Source: Candidatus Woesearchaeota archaeon (GTDB taxonomy: Archaea > Nanobdellota > Nanobdellia > Woesearchaeales > ARS49). Taken from it: 64,000 bases of DNA. The notes below the pieces were generated by a model. That model was not told the DNA's origin and searched no databases. It saw nothing but the letters and a program-made list of their open reading frames with translations. A program made the translations under genes and the position numbers. How positions within the stretch are numbered: position 1 is the stretch's first letter; each line of letters starts with the position of its first letter. Shown one piece after another: positions 56,569 to 64,000 of this stretch. The DNA lies in contig JAGVZE010000016.1 of assembly GCA_018302815.1 (NCBI GenBank), positions 1 through 64,000 on the forward strand. Reading direction: 5' to 3'.

Positions 56569-57119
56569 GCGACGAACAACTACGCGAATTTGAACGCAGA
56601 TGGAAAGAAACAGGAGCTGGCGAAGATAGGCAGCGTTACTCTCAATCGCTCAAACGAGCAGCAGATCATGAAACACTCGTGCGCCTTTACTCGCCAATGC
56701 TCGAAGAAGGGTTCACACCGCAGCTGCGAACAGAGTATTTTTCATATTCGCCCATTCAAGAGCAAGATAAGCCGAATCTTGAGCACGTGCTTTCCCACTA
56801 CACAGAACATCTCTGGCTCTTTGGAACCGCGCTCATGATGGATTCATACAACGTTATCAGACTCGCAGGGCGTGAAAGGCAAACAACCGAATACGGAGCT
56901 ATCGATGGTGTCAGAGCAATCATCGAACACGAACGATACCTTCTAGCTCCGTTCGGTCCGGATGCAAATGTCACAACGCAAAGCCACCCCACACCAATCG
57001 AAGGAAACCTGCCCACGCGCATCGTACACGGCATACTAAACTGCACCAGATTCGAAATCATACTCGCCCACGAACCATTCGCAGGAAACCCTGCAGCACT
57101 ACGGGTGAGAGTGAAATGA
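56565..57119 (+). CDS. RLRELER-module paralog
   Basis: MSDEQLREFERRWKETGAGEDRQRYSQSLKRAA. Confidence 0.72.
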   Translation: MSDEQLREFERRWKETGAGEDRQRYSQSLKRAADHETLVRLYSPMLEEGFTPQLRTEYFSYSPIQEQDKPNLEHVLSHYTEHLWLFGTALMMDSYNVIRLAGRERQTTEYGAIDGVRAIIEHERYLLAPFGPDANVTTQSHPTPIEGNLPTRIVHGILNCTRFEIILAHEPFAGNPAALRVRVK

Positions 57120-57172
57120 GCTACGAATTACTAGACGACTTGAAAATGACAAGGATGGTGAATCTAAAATGA
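57116..57172 (+). pseudogene. Relic of the kinase C-terminus
   Basis: MSYELLDDLKMTRMVNLK* versus kinase tail ...DELLEDLNMTRMVAAR*. Confidence 0.6.
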
Positions 57173-57831
57173 CAGACGCACGAAGACGAAAACTTGAAAG
57201 AGAAGCAGCACAAGGAGATTTGAGCGCGCGAATAAGGCTCGGATACGAACATTTGAGAACAGGAACCATAGAAGATATACTCCCAATCATACACGAAACA
57301 TACCGCGCGGGAAATGCGCCTGCTGAAGCCACAGAACTTGGCAAGCAAACCGCGCTCGCGTATGCAAATCGAGAAGACATACGAACCGCGCTTGAAATAG
57401 CAGAAGCCACGCTCGCGCATTGCACAGACCCGCAATTCGCAAAAACTGCGCAGGAATGGAGAGAACTAATCGCACTAGAAGAGCGCAGGAGAATTCTTGA
57501 ATTAACATACAGTAGAGAGTTGCTCGGCAGACTAAACAACCCTGAGCCATTGCAAAATCAGAACACGATACACGAATATTTAGCAAATAGACACCAGATT
57601 CGCAACGGACTGGAATTAAATCAAGAATCGCTCATACTGCCCAAACACGAATATCTGCGTGGGCTGATAACACCAATCGAACGCCAATCCCGCGACAGAA
57701 TCCAAGAGCTGTCAACGCAAATAATTCCCGTGGATCGTGATCGGTACAAACTCTCTTCGCTGCTGAAAAAAGTAAACGTGCAAAACCACATTCAAACACT
57801 ATCAAACATTCTGGAGCGACCGAGAATATGA
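57169..57831 (+). CDS. RLRELER-module paralog (divergent)
   Basis: MTDARRRKLEREAAQGDLSARIRLGYEHLRTG. Confidence 0.65.
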   Translation: MTDARRRKLEREAAQGDLSARIRLGYEHLRTGTIEDILPIIHETYRAGNAPAEATELGKQTALAYANREDIRTALEIAEATLAHCTDPQFAKTAQEWRELIALEERRRILELTYSRELLGRLNNPEPLQNQNTIHEYLANRHQIRNGLELNQESLILPKHEYLRGLITPIERQSRDRIQELSTQIIPVDRDRYKLSSLLKKVNVQNHIQTLSNILERPRI

Positions 57832-58400
57832 CTGACGAACTTATACGAAAGCTTGAAAGAGAACTTGCGCGCGATGCGTCTGTAGCGCCGCAGTTAGTGC
57901 AGGCGTACGTTCGATCAGGCAGAATGGAAGAAGCGCTCCACTGCGCGAGCGAATCTGAAATTTGGCAGGCTAAAGCGAACTATCTCAACGGACTTGGCTG
58001 CCCTGAAAGAGACGTTCAAACGCTCTATAAAATCACGGACTGTATCCTGACCGCAAGACTCACACCGCATCTTAACCGCCAAATAAGCGAAATTTCTCAA
58101 AAAGGACTTCGAGGCATTTGGAACAAAGTTAGGAAAATACCCGCTCAGAAAAAATACACAATATACGCGCAAGCAGAACGAACACCTGAAGGAACATTCA
58201 AACCGCCATTCGAATATCTGGCGCGAATCCACAACGGCCAACAATTCTTCACACTGCTCCAAATACTCAAAGAAGAAACAGAATTCAGCGTACGCCAAAC
58301 AGAAACATTCGAAGAAAAAGGATGCGCATTCACAATCGACAAACTGCCAGTAAAGCTAGAATTCACATACGACGTCATGACAGACTGGCTGAGGCTCTAA
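57828..58400 (+). CDS. RLRELER-module paralog (divergent)
   Basis: MTDELIRKLERELARDASVAPQLVQAYVRSG. Confidence 0.65.
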   Translation: MTDELIRKLERELARDASVAPQLVQAYVRSGRMEEALHCASESEIWQAKANYLNGLGCPERDVQTLYKITDCILTARLTPHLNRQISEISQKGLRGIWNKVRKIPAQKKYTIYAQAERTPEGTFKPPFEYLARIHNGQQFFTLLQILKEETEFSVRQTETFEEKGCAFTIDKLPVKLEFTYDVMTDWLRL

Positions 58401-58401
58401 G

Positions 58402-59421
58402 ATGAGCGACGCTGAACGAAGACAAAAAGAGAGGAATGCGTTGAGAAGCGGAAGCATTGATGATATTTTGGCCGCGATGCGAATTGACATTCGAGCGGGC
58501 TGCATCCCTGAAGCTGTTGATAAAGCCAGACGGGCGCTCTTTTTGGATTCAAGCAGGCAGGAAGCGCGAGACGTCATCAAGAAAACCGACCCGTACGCGT
58601 GGACGGGACTGTTGATCGGAAACAGTATCAATAAAATACAAGTCATAGAACCAGGCGGTGAACCAACAGACTTCATCCTCACTCCATACCTGCCCATCCA
58701 AAACAATCAATGGTATCCGCTCTCTGCAGTGCACATCAATAATAAACTCTACATAATCCTGGACAGACAAGAGGATGGTCCTTTTGATCTTGAAAAGCAA
58801 TACCAGCACTACCTCACCATAACTCCAAAAGGCATCACCTGCGATCCGTTCAGTATAAGCCCGAGCGAACGCCAATCAAACCGGCTCGGACACGACACCG
58901 CGTTATTCTCCTACAGAGGAAAACCCGCTTTCGCGAGGCTCTCTGCTGAAGAGCAATGGTTTGATGTTTACAACCTTCTCACGGGAAAGCGGCTCGCACG
59001 CACAAACGGAGCTCCCCTTAGTTGGACAAAAAAACGGCTTATCACTTGGCTTGATACCGAAAATGAAGAATTTCAGCTTCTTACGTACGATGGAAAAAAA
59101 CAAACAAGCGCTCAGACCATCCACGACAAAGAAAACCCAACTTACGTGGAAAATCAGACGATATACCTGACTGGTCCTCTGAACACGGTTAGAGCGCACA
59201 CGAGCGACACACCACAAAGACAGGTACGCGATGGCGCTATGAAACAGTTCCACCCAGAATCACGCTGGTGCATGAAACCCGAACAAAACCGCGTCACGAA
59301 CCCGGACGACCTCATCATCTCCACCCCACAAGATAACTGCGGCCAATTCATCGGCGAAGTTCCGATAACGATACTTGACATGCTGCGCGCGATCGAACAA
59401 TCGCAAAGAGGCGCAAGATGA
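58402..59421 (+). CDS. RLRELER-module paralog
   Basis: MSDAERRQKERNALRSGS...; C-terminus EVPITILDMLRAIEQSQRGAR. Confidence 0.68.
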   Translation: MSDAERRQKERNALRSGSIDDILAAMRIDIRAGCIPEAVDKARRALFLDSSRQEARDVIKKTDPYAWTGLLIGNSINKIQVIEPGGEPTDFILTPYLPIQNNQWYPLSAVHINNKLYIILDRQEDGPFDLEKQYQHYLTITPKGITCDPFSISPSERQSNRLGHDTALFSYRGKPAFARLSAEEQWFDVYNLLTGKRLARTNGAPLSWTKKRLITWLDTENEEFQLLTYDGKKQTSAQTIHDKENPTYVENQTIYLTGPLNTVRAHTSDTPQRQVRDGAMKQFHPESRWCMKPEQNRVTNPDDLIISTPQDNCGQFIGEVPITILDMLRAIEQSQRGAR

Positions 59422-60369
59422 GCGACGAAAGACTGCAAGAGCTTGAACGACGCACCCTCCAATTCGCAGGGGCGGGAGAATTAGAAGCGCTTATGCGCGC
59501 ACGAGAACGCGCAGGAGATTTTGAAGGCGCCGCACTTGTTGGAAGGCAGCTGCTTGAAGGAAACGTCAACAATAATTCCGCGCGAGAAACAGTTGCGCGA
59601 TACAATCCTTTGCTTTGGACAGGATACGCCTATCAGATCCATAACAAAGATGACACTCTATATTTTTCAGAAATCGGAGCGCCCATCCAGGCAATCTACC
59701 TCCGACGGCTCCTTTCCAAATACTCTGACGTATGGAACAACCTACGCAGCATGAACTTATTTGTGACCTCGCAGGGCCTTCACATCAAAATACTTGAATG
59801 GGAAAACAGCACACGAAGAGACACTCTTTTTACTATCGGCACAGGAGAACAACACATAACGAACCTGCCCAACACTTACGCGTTCCCAGACCTTGATTCA
59901 GACAGAGTGCTGACAACTCGAACAGGCGAACCGCAAACGATTGGCACAATCATAACACCTGAAGGCAAACCATATACCGAACAGCCCCGATACATATGCG
60001 CACACCCCATCAGAATTGCGCAAAAAACACTACTCTCACATTTCACAAGCACATACTCACTGCTCGATATGCAGACCGGACAACGGCGCGAAGAACCAAG
60101 CCATGCGCAAACCATCTTCATCGAAGACAACCACATCACCCGCATCGATGCATCTCTTCCTCACAACGCAGCAACAGCACGCCACCACCAGCGTTTACCG
60201 CAAGAATCACGCATCAGGCGCCAAGGAGAACAGAGCACGAACGCTCGCAGACCTCGCATCACTGCACAATCTCCAATCAGACGGCTCGCTCACATACCTG
60301 CACGAAGTTCCAATCACAACACTCAACGCCCTGCGCGCGATCGAACAATCGCAAAGAGGCGCAAAATGA
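59418..60369 (+). pseudogene. RLRELER-module paralog with a +1 frameshift near 60160-60190
   Basis: MSDERLQELERR...; expected C-terminus EVPITTLNALRAIEQSQRGAK* lies in the alternate frame (ORF 60016..60369). Confidence 0.65.
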
Positions 60370-61262
60370 GCGACGAAAAACTGCGAGCGTTGGAAAGAAG
60401 ATGGAACGAGAGCGGAATGGATGAAGATTTTATCAGATATCACTCTGAAATGGAGCGCGGAGGCAGATATGACCTCATGGCAGCATGCCCAAGGAAAGTA
60501 ACAGGCTATCTTGCGCGATACGATTGGGCGCAGGGCACTGCGAACCCGCTCGCAGTCCTAATACCCGGACAGGAAGAACGGATAATCCCCACAGAACAGT
60601 CATTTGGCCACCTTCTTGATTTAACATACGCAGATGGAGCTCTTCACATATTACACAGCAATGCAAAAGGAGTCCACATTTCCTGCATCACGCCTGAAGG
60701 CCAAATGGAACGAACCACGACTTTTGACACAACAATAGGTCTTCGAGCGATAAATGGAGAACTCTTAACAGTTATAGGTGATTATCTAAACCAAATACTG
60801 CGCTACCATTCGATCGAATTAACTCACCGAGGCATAATAACCCCATTGAATGAACACGAAGCGCTCGTGGTAGAGTATGATGTAGATGAACCCAATTTGC
60901 TCCAAATAGTTCGATTCGACGGAACCCACGTACGATATCCGATTGAGGAACATGGACGTCCAAGGTTCGCGCCAACAGCGATGGTTGAGAATGGAAAAGT
61001 CATGGCAGGATATCATCATGACAATCCATGGATATTCGAAGACGGAACGACCTCTGCGACACACGTACATCGACCTTATGAAATAGGATTTCCAGAACGC
61101 AGCAGAGCGTACCGGCAACTTGTCGATGGACGAGTTGAACCATGCCATCAAAATGACCTTGCTAAAATCTATTCACGAACACCCGCGCCAAGAGCGCTGT
61201 TCGCGGAAATACCAAAAGAATGCCTCGAAGGACTGGTCAAAGCGTGCGGAGGGGCAAGATGA
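60366..61262 (+). CDS. RLRELER-module paralog
   Basis: MSDEKLRALERRWNESGMDEDFIRYHSEMERGG; split from supplied ORF 59418..61262. Confidence 0.72.
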   Translation: MSDEKLRALERRWNESGMDEDFIRYHSEMERGGRYDLMAACPRKVTGYLARYDWAQGTANPLAVLIPGQEERIIPTEQSFGHLLDLTYADGALHILHSNAKGVHISCITPEGQMERTTTFDTTIGLRAINGELLTVIGDYLNQILRYHSIELTHRGIITPLNEHEALVVEYDVDEPNLLQIVRFDGTHVRYPIEEHGRPRFAPTAMVENGKVMAGYHHDNPWIFEDGTTSATHVHRPYEIGFPERSRAYRQLVDGRVEPCHQNDLAKIYSRTPAPRALFAEIPKECLEGLVKACGGAR

Positions 61263-62206
61263 GCGACACTGAACTTCGTGAACTTGAGCGTGACCCGGAA
61301 AAAGACGTATCCGCAATGCGCGCCCTTGCAAGAGCGCAGGAACGAGCAGGGCAAAAAGAAAAAGCAGACGCCACCCTCGAACGACTCGTCGCGCAAGCAC
61401 GCGTCGTGCTACAAATCGACCCGCACAGGCATTGTGAACGCGCGCTCATAGCAGAACTGAACCCTTACGCGTGGACAGGATTCATCGACATAGCAAGATA
61501 TAACGATCGCGTCGAATTGCGCGTACACGAAAGAACAGCCGAACCCACTCTTGTTCGCTCAATTGCGACCAAAGGGCAAGCGTACGTCTTGTCATGCGGC
61601 AAAAACTTCTACATCTGCGATAACGAAAAATACATTTGTTTGGGAGAAGAACAAAGAATAACAGAACCATATAATGCTATTCCAGTCACATCAATCGATA
61701 GGTTCGCATGGGCAGATGCTTATCCAAGCCACGACACGCGTAAAATCAATGCAGGACTGCTCGGCACATGGATCGGAGGCGACTCACCGCTTCGCGTACT
61801 TGACTACCTGCGCTACGTAAGCGTTTTCCATGCAGAAGGACGAACAATTCTAAATATCACGAGCAGCAACACTCGACCAAGCGTTGATCTCACAGGCAAC
61901 GTAGTCATCGTCGACCAAGCAATCTGGCATCCGGAAGGCCCACGATGGGCAGACTATTATGGCAACGCCCAACGCGATTCGACCAATTATACTCACGCCA
62001 GAACGCCGCTCGCAGTCCCTTGCGCGACACGCCTCGCACTAAATGAGAACCGCTCGCAAAACTCCGCAAGCCTTGCAAGCGTACACGACCACACAGGACA
62101 GACAATCCTGGTTGAAGCGCCAATCACCATCATAGAAAAACTACGCGCGCTGCCTGAACACTTCGCGCCAAAACGCAATGGGCTATTGAGGTGGGAGACG
62201 ATATGA
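61259..62206 (+). CDS. RLRELER-module paralog
   Basis: MSDTELRELERDPEKDVSAMRALARAQERAG; C-terminal EAPITIIEKLRAL. Confidence 0.68.
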   Translation: MSDTELRELERDPEKDVSAMRALARAQERAGQKEKADATLERLVAQARVVLQIDPHRHCERALIAELNPYAWTGFIDIARYNDRVELRVHERTAEPTLVRSIATKGQAYVLSCGKNFYICDNEKYICLGEEQRITEPYNAIPVTSIDRFAWADAYPSHDTRKINAGLLGTWIGGDSPLRVLDYLRYVSVFHAEGRTILNITSSNTRPSVDLTGNVVIVDQAIWHPEGPRWADYYGNAQRDSTNYTHARTPLAVPCATRLALNENRSQNSASLASVHDHTGQTILVEAPITIIEKLRALPEHFAPKRNGLLRWETI

Positions 62207-62228
62207 TACTGATAGTAAGAGGCATTAA

Positions 62229-63437
62229 ATGAGCGACGAAAGATTACGCGCGCAGCTTCGGAAGGCAAAAGAGACCGGAGAATGGATGCCGTATCTAGTT
62301 GCAGTACAAAGAACAGGAGTCTCTATTGAGGAAGCTCTAAAGGAAAGCGGCGGAGCCGCAATACCTCTCATACGAGACAACCCTGAAATTCTTTATGTAT
62401 TAAACTGCAAGGTGCACGAACAAGCGATGGATTGGATGGGCAAAGCCGCAAAACTTCCAAGCGAATCTGCAATCATTTGCGCCACATACGCCGCGCTTGG
62501 AATGGAAGATGCAGCGAATAATTTCCTCATAATCATACCTGACGAATTTCAACAGCAAGCGCGCAACCAAATGGCAATAGACGCTGAACAAAACAATCAC
62601 CAGGAATTCGCAAACAGAATACCCGGACAGACTGATTCAACTTTTGAATTAAGAGCCCACGCAGCAGCAGAGAACAGAAATTACCTGCGCGCCAAACAAC
62701 TCATCCGCCTTTGCCGGCCAAGCCCTTCGCTATTAATGTCGCTAGCACGAATCGCAGCAGAGAATACAGATTATGACCAAGCAGAATCATTCGCGGCGAA
62801 CGTGAATCCGTTGGAGCAAGCGTATCTTGAACTAACAGAAATCGCAAGTTCCAACGGCGATTTGGAAACAACACTCGCATTCTCAGAGAAGACAAGCCAC
62901 TTGATACGAAAAGCACGAATGCAAATCGCTGCAGTTTACGCGCATCACCAAGAATACCAAACAGCACAAGCATTCGCGCAAAACTCAAGCAACCCCGATG
63001 AAGCACATATGCGGATGGCACAAGCCTGCGCCAGCAAAAAAGACTACAAAAAAGCAGGACGGCTCGTGAACAAGATAAAACAAGCAGAATTTATACTAAC
63101 CGCCTGCCACAAAATTGCAGTTCTAGCAGCGCAGAACAAAGACTACGATCAAACGCACATCTTCCTTCCATCACTACGTGAAGACCCAACACTGTTCGAA
63201 ATGACGTTATGCGCGATATCAAATGAAGCCGCAAAAAACAAAGACTACGCCAAGATTCCATTCTTTTGTCCAAGACCCGGCACAAACCGCACGCTAACCC
63301 TCGGATGCATCGCAAACGCGCAGCTAAGAAACGGAGACATCTCAATTGCGCTTCATACCGTTGAAAGCATGCAGAACCCTCAAGCGCAGTCGACATCATA
63401 CTGCGATTTCGCAAGAGAATTGAAAGGTGCACGATGA
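62229..63437 (+). CDS. RLRELER-module paralog with solenoid-like body
   Basis: MSDERLRAQLRKAKETGEW...; repeated 'AAENxDYDQAESFA', 'ASKKDYKKAGRL', 'AAQNKDYDQTHIF' helical units. Confidence 0.68.
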   Translation: MSDERLRAQLRKAKETGEWMPYLVAVQRTGVSIEEALKESGGAAIPLIRDNPEILYVLNCKVHEQAMDWMGKAAKLPSESAIICATYAALGMEDAANNFLIIIPDEFQQQARNQMAIDAEQNNHQEFANRIPGQTDSTFELRAHAAAENRNYLRAKQLIRLCRPSPSLLMSLARIAAENTDYDQAESFAANVNPLEQAYLELTEIASSNGDLETTLAFSEKTSHLIRKARMQIAAVYAHHQEYQTAQAFAQNSSNPDEAHMRMAQACASKKDYKKAGRLVNKIKQAEFILTACHKIAVLAAQNKDYDQTHIFLPSLREDPTLFEMTLCAISNEAAKNKDYAKIPFFCPRPGTNRTLTLGCIANAQLRNGDISIALHTVESMQNPQAQSTSYCDFARELKGAR

Positions 63438-64000
63438 GCGATGAACGATTACGCGCTTTGGAACGGCGCTGGAATGAGACAGGAGCTGGCGCAGATAGGC
63501 AAAGATATGCGTTAGAACTAAAACGCGCAGCAAGATACTCCGATGTGACTGACTTGTACCAGCCGCTGCTTGAAGGAAGATTCACATGTGAATTGAGGAA
63601 CGAATACCTCGAGCAATCCGCAGTAAGTTTAGACCAAAGATACGTACTCAACATACTACTGCAGGAAATAACAGGGCTTGAAATGCAGTCATGGATTTTC
63701 GGAACGATTCTAGACGCGCCATCGACCAATCTTGAAATCGTGATCCGTGATCCTAAAGAAATTGATTCAGAAAGCGCATTGCCGGAACACATAGAAACCG
63801 CCAGAATCATACACCAAACATGGATTACAGCAGAATTAGAAGAACGGCTCAAAGAAAGACACCCTTCGTTCAATTATCTTGAATTTCTTTTTAGCTCCAG
63901 TCAACCAAACCCAACCGACGGCGAATGCACCAGCAGCATATTCTTCTCAATCGACAAGAATTCATACAACATCCAATATGCCACACAACCGCCAACAATT
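63434..64000 (+). CDS. RLRELER-module paralog, truncated by window end
   Basis: MSDERLRALERRWNETGAGADRQRYALELKRAARYSDVTDLYQPLLEG; open to 64000. Confidence 0.7.
   Translation, partial: MSDERLRALERRWNETGAGADRQRYALELKRAARYSDVTDLYQPLLEGRFTCELRNEYLEQSAVSLDQRYVLNILLQEITGLEMQSWIFGTILDAPSTNLEIVIRDPKEIDSESALPEHIETARIIHQTWITAELEERLKERHPSFNYLEFLFSSSQPNPTDGECTSSIFFSIDKNSYNIQYATQPPTI

Noticed and set aside
63091-63873. 260-aa minus-strand ORF crossing two array genes
   Set aside because: Antisense to two coupled RLRELER genes; Ser/Arg/Cys-rich composition of a shadow ORF.
1-64000. CRISPR array, rRNA operon or transposase-type IS element
   Set aside because: No regularly spaced direct repeats, no rRNA-like stretch and no DDE transposase were seen; only tyrosine recombinases.

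Overview
The window looks like a DPANN/Woesearchaeota-like archaeal chromosome segment. This placement rests on a TFB gene, a KGQITIF pilin-type leader, an ATP-dependent DNA ligase, archaeal BRE/TATA promoters and a tRNA with a BHB intron. Housekeeping genes include tRNA-Ser(CGA), rlmH, tfb, a methyltransferase-kinase fusion, ileS, a HIT protein, ATP-dependent DNA ligase and a site-2 protease. These are mixed with accessory material: small secreted Cys-rich proteins, MazEF-like, HEPN/MNT and HicB-like modules, a Fic protein, and a ~4 kb integrative element with two tyrosine recombinases. The most interesting content is in two places. (1) Two antisense class-II (long V-arm) tRNA genes at 25976-26086 and 52050-52161 each carry a 28-nt intron inside the T-loop with covarying BHB helices, G73, and anticodon loops reading GAU and GAA; truncated relics of the same tRNA type lie nearby. 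(2) From ~51.4 kb to the window end there is a co-directional, mostly ATGA-overlapping array of at least 12 paralogs sharing an N-terminal 'MSDxRLRELERxWxETG' module with divergent C-termini. The array also holds two Hanks-type kinases, a SAM methyltransferase-like protein, tRNA relics and kinase-tail relics. All calls come from reading the sequence and supplied ORFs; no database search was run.
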